Positions 22,472-32,799 of a DNA stretch of 64,000 bases are shown in pieces. Every line of letters starts with the position of its first letter. Position 1 is the first letter of the stretch. Source of the DNA: Imbricaverruca yamaguchii (taxonomy: Eukaryota > Arthropoda > Thecostraca > Neoverrucidae); NCBI GenBank assembly GCA_034440575.1, contig JAOTOL010001636.1, positions 2,599,001 through 2,663,000 on the forward strand. The letters are read 5' to 3'. The translations under genes and the position numbers were made by a program. The notes beneath the pieces are model-generated. The model saw only the letters and a list, made by a program, of their open reading frames with translations. It was not told the origin of the DNA and made no database searches.

Positions 22472-22785
22472 CTACGTAGCTCAGTTGGCTAGAGCGCTGG
22501 CCTGCACTTGTCTCCACTATCTTAGAAACACAGGGTGCGAGCCGCTACGCGCGCTCGCATTTAGCTCCCGGCTGGGAGGGTCAGTTTGCAGCTGGCCTGA
22601 TAAGGTCGGGGACTAGTTGTCGGGCGATCATGCCGGTGCATTGACGGCACGTTATACTTCCGGTGCAAATTCTGCCGTTCAACTGGACTTCTCGGGTGGT
22701 GGGGTCAGGGTTCACGCAACAAGCCCTGCTTAGCGATAGGACCCTGATTCATAAAGCCACCTCAGTCAGAATTTGGATTTTTAAT
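22472..22785 (+). mobile_element. tRNA-derived SINE, family 3 (copy 1)
   Basis: The head GTAGCTCAGTTGGCTAGAGCGCTGG is a type I tRNA A-box region (Ala/Ile/Val-like). The B box is degenerate (GGGTGCGAGCCGC). The body has GCATTGACGGCACG, TTCTGCCGTTCAACTGGA and a 3' part GGGTTCACGCAACAAGC...ACCCTGATTCATAA. A second copy lies at 45.58-45.87 kb. The long body after the tRNA head excludes a functional tRNA gene. Confidence 0.8.
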
Positions 22786-23064
22786 AAGATTCATTTTTAT
22801 AGATATTCCCGGATTTCGATCACCTGATTTGGAAGTGTCCAGTTTTTCTGTTTGACAAAAACCAAGATTTTAATTGGAAAATCTTCATTGAACGCCAGGA
22901 CCGTTAGACCCGCCCCTCCTCAAACTGTAAGCATGGTACTGTAAGTAAGCATGGCGTCGTAAGCGAACATTGCACTGCATTCCTAAGTCAGGAATACAGA
23001 CCGCGTAAACATTCATCAAGATGCAGGATGTCAAAGCTTCTTTGGAAAGGACGTCGATTAAGCA

Positions 23065-23350
23065 TTCCGTAAGGGGTGAGCAAACGCCTGTAAGGCCCCG
23101 TATGCGTTCGTAAGGGCTCGTAAGCATTCGCAAATGCCCGTTGACGTTCCTAATGGCCTATGGATGTTCGTAAGAGCCCTTAAATGTTTCCATGGGTCGC
23201 GGATATTTGCACGGGCCCATGATCGTGTGTCGGCGCCCACATATGTTCTCATAACACGTAGACGTTCGTAATGATTCGTACACGCTCACAGACGTTCGAG
23301 TACATTCACGTATTCTGGGTCTTCGACCAGTACACGTTCACAAAAGCCTG
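23065..23350. repeat. Degenerate tandem repeat based on CGTTCGTAAG
   Basis: About 14 loosely related words (GTTCGTAAGGGC, GTTCGTAATG, ATTCGCAAATG) at roughly 20-base spacing. Confidence 0.55.
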
Positions 23351-24963
23351 CAGTCGTCCATACGGCCTCCCGCAGCAAAACAGGGAAAACTAACCCAAAC
23401 ATGAACCCATTTAACGAATGGCCTTGGGTGGAATGAGGAAAAATATTGGGTCAGTCAGAGGACAAACTGCATGCCCAAAAAAAAAATACAAACGCAGTTT
23501 TCAAAACTCCAATCTGTAAAAACTGCTCGAGCTTCATGCCTTAACCATGCTCTTTCATACATTAATCGATGAGTCGATGCTCAACTCATTTTCAGTCACC
23601 GGTGTCGCGAAAATAAAATGAAAAGAAATTCAGCACACTAGTTAGTCGTATTGAAACACCCACCATGGTAAAGCTAACCAACGCCTGAATTAGTGTCGAA
23701 AGAAGATATGCCAAGAAGTCATTTTTATATTCTGAGCAGGAAATGTGTCGGCTCAGGCCAGGTGACATCAGTTAGGCCATGGTGTGAGCATTCAATCACG
23801 GCACTGTCCATTTCCATCGCGTACACCGGTTTAGTGCTTTAGCGATGCCAGCACGCTGTTCCGGTTTTGAGACGACGCTGATTGCCCATCTAGATCAGGG
23901 TGACCACGAGTCAGGACTTTGGATCTGTTAGGACTTTGTCCTAACGGTCAGATTTTCTGGGAAGCGTCACCTCTGAGCAAGGGCGCAGCCAGGATTTACT
24001 TAAGGCGGGCCAGACCAAAAAATGCCACGAAGCAGAGACCGCTTTCGGTGCGCTTGACACGACGAAGATTTCTGGTTTTGAGTGGTGAAAATCTCAAAAT
24101 TTCTTCTTTGGTCAAGTGTCCATTTTGTTTCTCAGTGGGATGGGCAGAACCCTCCCTATCCTGCTGCACCTCTGTTTCTGAAATACCAGTCGCACAAGGC
24201 GCCTGTTCAGATCGGATTCCTGTAGCTATTCTGCTTTCTTGGTGCTGACCCATGTTTCACCTATAGCTCTAACGCCCCGTGTATATGCCATGCAAGGCCT
24301 CCAGTAATGACGCACCACGAACCGTTATTCGGCTATAGTTCAAGCGGCATCGGACCTTGGCCATCACGAGACTGAAGTGGTGACCAGTGCGCAGTGGTAT
24401 CACTTTTCAAACTTCGTCATAAATGGACAGAATGGTAGCGACTACTAAAGTGTCATCTCGATAATTGGGAGGATGCCAATGCCACCGGAATAGTTGTGAT
24501 AGTGGCTGAATGCTACCGCCTGAAACCTGGCAACGATGTATTATTAGTAACAGTAATCTGTTGATATTCTAAGATACACAGTCGTGTCCCCACTTCGGTG
24601 TAGACCTTCTTGCATTTCTGCAGCGCAACCCAATACGATATTGCATCCGTATTGATGCGCCATGCCTTCCCCCCCCCCCTTTCAGTGGGGGAAGGAATGG
24701 TGTCTTTTGCCCCCTTCCCCCCAAGAAACCAACACAGGTAAACTAAATGAAATTCACACTTGTGAATCTACTCTCCTTTTACTCTTTTGCTATTAGTGTA
24801 GCAAGTGTCTGCTAACATCTCACAGGTTGCCTATGCTACAAAAGCCCTCACATCTTGCGTATAATCATCTAGCGTGAAATCGATATGTATGCATTAAGTA
24901 GACATTATTAATGGATATTGTATTGCAGCTCTGCACGCTGATGCTAAACACACAGTTGCCTAC
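23351..24963. other. No supported gene; possible transposon-end motif
   Basis: AAGGGCGCAGCCAGGATTT at about 23980 resembles the GGGGCGTAGCCAGGATTT termini of some hAT-type elements, but no partner end or duplication was found. A poly-C run lies at about 24669-24680 and a near-complementary GGGGGAAGG nearby could form a small hairpin. Confidence 0.35.
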
Positions 24964-25105
24964 CGTGACGCTGAAGGTGTTGCTGCCATCGGCGGCGTTG
25001 TCGTAGCCTGCGAGCACCGCACGGTTACGGACACACACAGTGTTGGCGCTCGTGGGTGCGGCCGCCGCCGTCGGCGCCGGCATTTTCTCAGCAGCGGCAG
25101 ATCGG
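24964..25105 (-). CDS. Possible exon B of a two-exon gene fragment, unrecognised
   Basis: It lies in a GC-rich patch. With the acceptor GCGATGAAG at its start and the donor ACG/GTAGGC at its end it is 142 bases. Entered with two bases carried over from exon A, all 47 codons are open, rich in Ala/Pro at first and then NTVCVRNRAVLAGYDNAADG. Third positions are mostly G or C. The frame continues past the donor into sequence with VTVGNCVFSISV, so the exon could be longer. A second frame (RTSVELLASCDEADLPLL) is open over nearly the same bases and is an alternative reading. Confidence 0.35.
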
Positions 25106-25164
25106 CTTCATCGCAGGAGGCGAGCAGCTCCACAGACGTGCGGCCAGCAACTCGGGCCACTTAC

Positions 25165-25355
25165 TCTTCTGGTATGTCGTCGTCCAGCAGCCGCTCGACA
25201 GCTGTCTTTCCGTCGTTGCGGTTTGGCATCTGTTTCCCGCTCAGGCCTGCGTCACCGGCCGCGCTGTTCATCACCAGTGGGTGGTTCCCGAATGACGCGT
25301 TTTCCTCGTCGTTCAGGTAAGATGCCACTTGATCAAGTTTGGACCTCAGGTGTTC
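25165..25355 (-). CDS. Possible exon A of a two-exon gene fragment, unrecognised
   Basis: Minus strand, acceptor TGTAAATAG (weak tract) and a perfect donor GTAAGT. It is 191 bases, entry phase 0, exit phase 2, which matches exon B after a 59-base intron. The 63 codons read EHLRSKLDQVASYLNDEENA and end GKTAVERLLDDDIPE, a hydrophilic, probably helical sequence without cysteines. Codons are GC-rich at the third position, unlike flanking DNA. No family is recognised. The short intron is unusual but allowed in invertebrates. Transcript data would settle it. Confidence 0.38.
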
Positions 25356-25925
25356 CTATTTACAGAATATTCCCACCATGCAACTTGTGTGCGTCATCGG
25401 TGCATACACAAATGTAAGACAAAGAGCCTGTGTACGCAGGATATAAACCTGTTTTTGTCATCCTGCGTGAAGGTGTCACCCTATATGAATGGTTTCCCTT
25501 TCCAGATGACTTGCAAGCGCTCGTTTGGCGTGCAAAGCGTACTGGAATTTGCTGCACTGCAGTGCTTCCAGGCTAGGGGTGGTTGGCCCATATCGCAGAG
25601 ATGCCTTTCCAGAGAATAACCATGTACCTTGACATGCACTGGGTTCAAAACTATTTGTAGACTGTCTTAGGCATCGGTAAACGATAAGAACTTCAAAAAC
25701 GATAAAAAACGTTAAAAATGAAACTAAAAACCATGAAGAAACATCGATGAATGTGCTTTACAAATGGCACGTAAGGAAGTCGTCCGTGCGGGATCAAAAT
25801 GCGCCATGGTAATACTGAAATGAAAAGCAACATATTCAGCAAATATATCAGGATAGGCCAATACTGGAACATAATTCAGCAGTACTCTGGAATAAGGTGA
25901 TTATAGTACATAGCGTCTTCTGGTA
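25356..25925. other. No supported feature
   Basis: Plus frame 25329-25619 and minus frame 25360-25557 are open without good splice borders. A/T-rich after 25630. Confidence 0.4.
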
Positions 25926-25929
25926 TATG

Positions 25930-26640
25930 GTGTCACAACCCAACGGTGCCGTCGGACGTAAATGAGCCTACCCAGAAGAGACGACTACCCAGAAGAGATA
26001 TCGGACGTAGATGAGCCGATTATCTTGGAACTCGTAAAGTAAAACGGCTACCCAGAGATACAGTGGAAGTAGAAGAGCCAATTGCAAAACACTGCACTAA
26101 CCCAACTGACAACCCTGCATGGCATGCTTAGACTAACCCGCTACCAGCAACTAACATGCGACGACCGTCGTGATAGGCAGTGTGGACAGTTGCCTTCTTG
26201 TTCGCACGGCAAAGACCCTTCGGTGCTCTTGGATAAGAGTACGAGGCTAAAGCCGATACCCTGGTAGAATCAGCTTCTCGTCATTCTCAACCCGTCTCAC
26301 CCAACTACAAGTTTTCTTACGGAGGAACAAAGTAAAATTAAAACCACTTAGGCATCACGGAAATGTCCCCAGCCCAGCCCCTGCATTCAGCACTTAAAAT
26401 ATCATACATACAACGAAACATACAACATACATCATATAAACTCAAATACAACATCATACATACATACGTAAAACTCCGTTAACGCGGATGTCCGCTCGCC
26501 TGCACCTTGCTTGTAAACACCCGCTTTAACAGACAGATCTGTGACGTGCTCGCTTTAAAGGCCGAGCAAATGACCTTTATGGTCCGGCGCACCTAAAAAT
26601 GCACTCCCTGTCCCAGATATGACGTCACGTGGAGTCGGCT
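25930..26640 (+). repeat. Dispersed repeat R1, copy 1 (about 0.7 kb)
   Basis: Shares CGGTGCCGTCGGAC, GATGAGCCG, the block around CTTGTTCGCACGGCAAAGA, ACTCCGTTAACGC and CGCTTTAAAGGC with 36270-36900 in the same order and orientation. The left end TGTCACAACCC looks like the start of some LTRs, but no CA end, polypurine tract or coding domain was found, so it is left unclassified. Confidence 0.7.
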
Positions 26641-26685
26641 CTATCGTCTTCATCATGCTTGTGGTTGCCAGCTCTTAGGTTTAGC

Positions 26686-26728
<43 letters not shown>

Positions 26729-26785
26729 TTATTATGTAATATTATAAATATTATATAATATATATATATTGTAATAAATATAATA

Positions 26786-26822
<37 letters not shown>

Positions 26823-26838
26823 GATATATGTATGTATA

Positions 26839-26889
<51 letters not shown>

Positions 26890-26900
26890 TAGTATATATA
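26686..26900. repeat. (AT)n microsatellite with a TG segment
   Basis: Compound AT/TG tract of about 215 bases, the core interrupted by short A/T-rich words. Confidence 0.97.
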
Positions 26901-27136
26901 TGTATGTATTTATATCCTTAAATGAACGTCATGGACACAGTAGTTCACCAAGGAAAACCTAGTGAAACCTTGTGATTGTCCAGACGGCTTCACATCCATT
27001 TTGTGAATAATGTGCAAAATTGTTGCTCAAATATACGGAACGTGACCTCGCTGCTATGAAGCAATCGCATGAAAAGAGCAAAAAAGCGAATATTGGTGCA
27101 TATGACCTCATTTGACCAAACATGAATTTACCTAGT

Positions 27137-28435
27137 AGCCCAGTTTCCATGACACTAGCAAATCCGGATTTTCTTACCAATCCGGATTTCCAAAGTCATG
27201 GAAACGCCTTAGTCAGCGAACTGGATTGTATTTCCGAATCCGGTTGAGAAAGAAGATTTCCTGACGAAATCCGGAATTCCCAGGAGTTGGAAGCATATGG
27301 CAGCACGCGTGGTTTTCCTGCTTCTCCTGTCGTTAGCGCCGGCATCCTTCTTGGAAGGTTTTCGGTGAAGGGCGACCGGGTTTGCGCAGAATAAAAAAAA
27401 ATTGTGATGCATCAGTTTGGAGAGATCTTCCGACAGACCGCTGTCAACGACTTCAAAGAAGTTAATTTTCCGCAGTATTAGAAGAAGTGTTGGTTTACGA
27501 ACCAGGAAATTCCACTGAAGACCATCTTGCCTACAGCAACAAGTGAGACCAAGGCCACTCACAGCGGTGAGGCCAAGGCCACGCACCAGCAGCAACAGGT
27601 GAGACCAAGGCCACGTACACCGGTGAGACCCTTCTTCCCTATTAACAAACATTTCACTTTCGACCAATTTGATATCTCAGAACCATACCAACAACTTTAC
27701 GATTGGAGTGCAACAAATGTACATAGGTCAGGGGTGGGTTTGTAGCAGGGAAACTACTACTTTATCGGCTAGGTCAGCTTGCTGATCTTGGTATGTTTAT
27801 TGGAAAGTAGGGGAAGAAGGGGTGCCGAACACTTAAGACATCATGCAACAAATACTTCTACTGCTGCTTCTGCATGGCCGAACCATTAATTGTACGGGGT
27901 TTACCGAACGCAAAAATGAACAAGCGATCGATATTCATACAGTTCCCTTCGATTAAAATCCTCTTGCCACTCACAAAGAGCAACATTAAAACAGATACTA
28001 TTTCGTAGTGGGGTGCCATATTCAGAACGCGAAATTGTGGTTGCGTGGGATCGCGAACACCAGGTGTCTAGTTCCTCGAACTCCTTAATGAATGGAATAT
28101 ATCTCCTTCAGAATTGTCTTATTTCATGACGAAAGTTCGTTTTTAAGTTTCTATGGAATTTTCCGCCATAATTCATGACAAATGTATTTACCCTGCGCAC
28201 GTACGACGCAGCCCACTCAAATGTGGCATACGTTTTTTGGGGTATTGAAGGGAAATGTTGCACGTGTGCCGCGCAACTGTTAGCAAATCCGGGATTTCCA
28301 ATTAAGTTCGGATTCGGAAATACTTCATGTAATCCTGATTTCCTCGCGAATGGTCATGGAAACGCTCATTGTAATCCAGATTCGATTAATTGCGTAAATC
28401 CAATCCCAATTCAAACCTGTCATGGAAACAAGGCT
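27137..28435 (+). mobile_element. TIR DNA transposon, PIF/Harbinger-like, non-autonomous
   Basis: Left end AGCCCAGTTTCCATGACA and, in reverse complement, right end AGCCTTGTTTCCATGACA: 18 bases with two mismatches. A three-base duplication AGT flanks it (27134-27136, 28436-28438), as in PIF/Harbinger-class elements. Each end carries an inner inverted GTCATGGAAACG about 70-85 bases in, so each can also form a hairpin. The interior has short repeats of GAGACCAAGGCCAC and a 152-codon minus ORF (27209-27667) that I cannot assign, possibly a decayed accessory protein. Length 1,299 bp. Confidence 0.72.
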
Positions 28436-28633
28436 AGTGTCAGCACACATAGACGAGTTCCCAGTAGCTTCCACCCACCCCGTAAGTTCGTTGCATCTAT
28501 CTTCTTAGTCTTTATCATCGTAGGATGAGTGTAGAGCTCGCGCATTCTCCATTGCAGGGTGAACTATGTTCAGGTTCCTTTCAGTTGGTGTGTTAAGTTT
28601 AGCAATCGAAGTGTCATCAGTTCACTTTAGTCA

Positions 28634-29755
28634 CTAATTAACCCGTCCCGTCTCGGGGGGTCTTCAACCGCCCCCCCCCCTCAGGTTTTTCGCGGGTAGC
28701 GGACGAACGGCGCGTGGAAGCGCGCCCAAATTTGGCATACCTTTTCCCACATCAATTTGACATGCTGATTCAAAATTTTGAGGCTGGGTCATCTAGGGCC
28801 AACGAATTATTCAAGGTCAAATGAGGTCACCTCCAAAAAAGTTCACCCCCTCTTCCCCCTTTAACAAAAACAAATAGTATTTTTTTTATTTTAATTCCTT
28901 TTTTTGGTACAAAAAAAACACCACCAAAAAATATAAAAAACAAAAAAAAAAAGGGGGGGGGAAGGGGAAAAAAAAAAAAAAAAAAAAAAAAACCATACAA
29001 TACTCAAACATCTCCGTACAGCTCTTCTAGCGCCCCTCGCTAAACTTAAAGCCTCGCATATTATCGGCCCTACTTCCTCGGGGGATTTTTTAAAAAACCC
29101 ACCCCGGAAAAAAAAAGAGGGTTTGCAAAAATCAAAAAAGTTCAACCATTCGTCACACTTTAACGGATACAGATATTTTAGTGAAACTCTCAGCGTTTAC
29201 TTATCTTTACGGAGGCAACAAAACGTACGAGTTGAATATTATTTTTTTTGGACTACCTATAAGTTTTGCGTATTTCCCAAACTGCAGTTAAAATACATGA
29301 TTCTGGCTAAAGTAAGCATTTTTTAATAGGACAAGTTGACTTCCAACAACGTTTCTCGGTCTCCTCTACCCATTTGAAAGGGAAAATTAAAGAAAACTTG
29401 AAAACTCGAAATTTTGAAATGCAAAAATATTTGTAAAAAATTGTTTTGGGGGGACAAAAAAATTGTAGCCCTGGTCGATTTCGCTGTCCATTCCTCATTC
29501 CAAATAAATGTTATTTTTCATATATCCCGCAAAATGAACCCCCCAGAGTCAAAAACATAATGTAATTCATGAAAAGTCGTAAAATGTAGCCCCCTGGTGA
29601 CGTCACTTTTGGAGGAATGTGTTTTGGAGGGTGGACCCGGACCCTACTCGTCGAGCGCTTTCCGATGACACCTTTTTCGTTTTCGTGCGATGCTTAGTTT
29701 GGATTTTAGAGGGGGGATTTTCAACCCCCCCCCCCCGAGATGGGGTGGGAGGATT
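28634..29755 (+). mobile_element. Family B repeat, probably full-length but diverged
   Basis: The left end follows TTAA: CCCGTCCCGTCTCGGGGGG, then TCTTCAACCGCCCCCC, TCAGGTTTTTCGCG and a body matching 10389-10570 in reverse. A similar inverted terminus is visible at 29718-29750 (ATTTTCAACCCCCC...GAGATGGGGTGGG). The interior is A-rich. The right boundary and its duplication are not clean, so the extent is approximate. Confidence 0.55.
28865..28995. repeat. A-rich low-complexity tract
   Basis: Runs of A and G with a poly-A run of about 26 at 28967-28993. It lies inside the family B element and could be an insertion tail or simple drift. Confidence 0.85.
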
Positions 29756-30998
29756 TGACCAGAAAGACGGCGCAGGTTAATTTGAACATTCAATACTTGC
29801 AAAATCCTGCGAAAGGATGGGAATTGTTGAAAGCGAGAACGAATGCAATAGATACTAACCAATCAATACAAAGGTAGTTATGAATTACTGGAAATGCAAC
29901 ATTTTTTGCGTAAAAGAGGCCATCCTACTTTTGTTTCAGCCGTGGGTCAATATTAGGCTGTTGGCATGATTCCTCAGTTTTGGTATGTACTTGGAAAGTT
30001 ACCAACAAATAGCTACCATACTTCATTCTACCTGTCTGTCATCTCCTAGCCTGGCTTCATTTGCATGAGACCGTCGTAAACCTTGATCTATTCGGTGATC
30101 GGTCTGTCAGTAATTGACATACTGCTAACAGTATTCATTAGTATTTGTTCTGATCTCTGCTATTCCCTGTTGAGCATCAGTCCGAACGGTGGTTGAAGTC
30201 CCGAGTGGCAAATACGCTGCGCGATGCTTAGGATGCAGTGACTAACATTCGTGGTCGATGTTCAGGCCACGACTGGTGTAGGTTGGACATCGTTCAGTTT
30301 ACAGCGCGAATATTTTTTTTTAAAAGTAATTGGTGCACAAATTTACCACTACAAAGGCGTAAATTGTGTTCTTCTCAGGGGCGTCCTGTACAAAATTAGC
30401 GTATTGTGCCAAATCGGATAGTTTCATAGACGTATCCTTTGAGTCGTCCTGCGCAAAATAGCCGAGGAACATTTGTATGAACTAAAATGCAGCATAGATG
30501 CGACACTGCTGTCTAGTTCAGAGAAGCTACTGAAATGAATAGAAAGGAGATATATAGCCGACATGTTCCCTGATGGGACAGGTAGCTACTCGGTAGGACA
30601 GGTGCTATCCCATTATCACAGCTGCCATCACAGGCTCACCAGTCCTACCGGTTGGTGCTGGGTCCCATCACAGGGCAGAATGATCTGATGACAACATTTC
30701 GAAGTAGAGTACCTGTGATGACTTCACCCATAGTTCAACATATTCACATGCTCATGAATACGACGTTGGCCTGACGTACATGTTTAAGGCTGCCCAAGAC
30801 GCCCCTCCATGACCCTACCCATGACACCAAGAGTCACGTTTTCTCATGAACTTGTGGCTATTAGTTAGTTATTGTAGTTTATGGGCGCATCGACTGCAAA
30901 CCACCTCGCGTTAGTAAAATAAAACAGCACAACACAAAAAAAGTAATATCACAGAACAGTTAAACCGATGGTCATACGTGTCATAATGCAAATGAAAT
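29756..30998. other. No feature seen
   Basis: Unique-looking AT-rich sequence. Words GGACAGGT(A/G)(G/C)CTA recur at 30579-30605 but do not make an array. Confidence 0.45.
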
Positions 30999-31077
30999 AT
31001 ATGATGCAACATAAAATACAGTAGGACGAGCAGAAAATCAGTCTGGCACGGGCGGCACGTTGGAGAGGTGCCGACGT

Positions 31078-31634
31078 CAGAGGTGAAAACAAAACAAAAC
31101 AAATGGTGGTGGCCGCCGGCCACCAAACCGTCGCTAGCAGTCAGGCGTATTCCCAGTTATTCTGTGCGGTGGTCGCTGACCGGTCGCCGATGAAAGCGGA
31201 GTCCGGTCAAGCGCGGTGCTTTTACGAGCAGATTTCTGTTCGCATTCTTGACACGTGCTTCAGGCGAGGACATCCATTCAGTTGCTGAATAAAAAGCTAG
31301 GAGTAGCGCACAAAGTCACAGGGATGGCCGGAAACTTTTGATCCAAGTGGTTTTCCACTTGGATCAAAACCACTTGGTTTTAATTGGGGAAAACCACTTG
31401 GTTTTAATCCAAGTGGTTTTCCCTACGCATAATTATTTTAGCAAATTATCTTTTGTCAGAGCAGAACTTTTTCACGAAGTATAATTTGCGATCGCAAAAT
31501 CATTCCAGGAAACATACTTGTCCAGCTCTTGACATTCTCAAGCTGTTTAGGTAATTTTGGTCGCCAAAACTGCTGATAGGCTGAGCAATTCCGGCGCCGA
31601 CCTCATCTACCATATCGGAGGTTTTTTACCTCTG
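31078..31634 (+). mobile_element. hAT-like non-autonomous transposon, 557 bp
   Basis: Flanked by perfect 8-base copies GCCGACGT at 31070-31077 and 31635-31642. Ends are CAGAGGTGAAAAC and, in reverse complement, CAGAGGTAAAAAAC. An 8-bp duplication plus CAG-starting inverted ends is the hallmark of hAT transposons. The interior holds a strong inverted repeat (31338-31425) and a 61-codon plus ORF followed by AATAAA, but no transposase. The insertion site lies inside retrotransposon sequence, which gives its relative age. Confidence 0.85.
31338..31425. repeat. Inverted/direct repeat of AAAACCACTTGG
   Basis: The words GATCCAAGTGG and CCACTTGGATC alternate so that several stem-loops are possible, within the hAT-like element. 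Confidence 0.9.
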
Positions 31635-31821
31635 GCCGACGTAGGCGATGACCGGAGATCGGCCCGGGAAGCGGCATGAGCTCGGGTGAAAACGAGTTGT
31701 GCATAAGTGATACTGTAACGAAGTTTAAATCATACAATGCTGTAGCCCCGTAAGCCAGCTGACCTACCACGCCGTAAATGCAGCGCGCCCAGTATCTTTC
31801 CATCCGGCTCGCCGGCGCTGC

Positions 31822-32475
31822 CGCCGAGCCACGGCCGGAACTGGATCGGCGCTTTTAAGGCGGTGTCGGGCCGACGTCCGAGCTACGGCCGGAACTGGAT
31901 CGGCGCTTTTAAGGCGGTGTCGGGCCGACGTCCGAGCTACGGCCGGAACTGGATCGGCGCTTTTAGGGCGGTGTCGGGCCGACGTCCGAGCCACGGCCGG
32001 AACTGGATCGGCGCTTTTAGGGCGGTGTCGGGCCGACGTCCGAGCTACGGCCGGAACTGGATCGGCGCTTTTAGGGCGGTGTCGGGCCGACGTCCGAGCC
32101 ACGGCCGGAACTGGATCGGCGCTTTTAGGGCGGTGTCGGGCCGACGTCCGAGCTACGGCCGGAACTGGATCGGCGCTTTTAGAGCGGTGTCGGGCCGACG
32201 TCCGAGCCACGGCCGGAACTGGATCGGCGCTTTTAGGGCGGTGTCGGGCCGACGTCCGAGCTACGGCCGGAACTGGATCGGCTTTAGGGCGGTATCGGGC
32301 CGACGTCCGAGCTACGGCCGGAACTGGATCGGCGCTTTTAGAGCGGTGTCGGGCCGACGTCCGAGCCACGGCCGGAACTGGATCGGCGCTTTTAGGGCGG
32401 TGTCGGGCCGACGTCCGAGCCACGGCCGGAACTGGATCGGGGCTTTTAGGGCGGTATCGGGCCGACGTCCGCGCG
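31822..32475. repeat. Minisatellite, unit 54 bp
   Basis: About 12 copies of a unit with GCCGACGTCCGAGCTACGGC and GGAACTGGATCGGCGC. One unit near 32280 lacks three bases, so reading frames are kept on both strands and ORFs of 275 (plus) and 247 (minus) codons arise. The C/T variant in GAGC(T/C)ACGG alternates through much of the array, hinting at a 108-bp higher-order unit. I judge it non-coding. Confidence 0.95.
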
Positions 32476-32799
32476 GTGGTTTCACGACAGTGAGGTGGAC
32501 GTTTCATCAGCCGCAGGCGTGTCCCGGGTGGACCACATTCGACTGGCGGTCGCCGGGAGACAGTCGAGCGGCTCGGTCCTGCGGTCCGTGTGTGCGCTGG
32601 TACGTGCGTCTTTCGAATGGCAGTCGACTTCTCTTCATTTCGGTTTGCATTTTTTCCCCATCTAAATTCGTCTTAACGTTTGCGTGTTGAATAACGAAAT
32701 TGCACAATATACAGTGCAGTGGAGATCCGTGATGGGCAGCCGGAGTGAAGCGAACACGAAGCCACTGGACTATCACATCGCCTAACGAGTAAAAAATGC

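Larger units (their letters stand above)
31000..31760 (-). pseudogene. C-terminal tail of a non-LTR retrotransposon ORF2, split by an insertion
   Basis: The two parts, 31000-31077 and 31635-31760, align in order with the clearer tail at 59103-59342. The left part corresponds to CRxxxTDxLLxLLYF, the right part to NSxxPELxxLP. The break falls exactly at an 8-base duplication (GCCGACGT) and the intervening 557 bases are the hAT-like element described separately. Frames are broken, so this is a dead copy. The right part fades near the 54-bp array. It appears to be separate from the RT copy at 32800-34045, because it carries its own diverged upstream sequence. Confidence 0.65.

Noticed and set aside
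22472..22560. Possible tRNA-Ala/Ile gene
   Set aside because: B box is degenerate and the head is followed by the family 3 SINE body, shared with 45.6 kb.
31764..32690. 275- and 247-codon ORFs on opposite strands
   Set aside because: 54-bp minisatellite artefact; both strands open equally, and the repeat peptide is unlike any known coding repeat.
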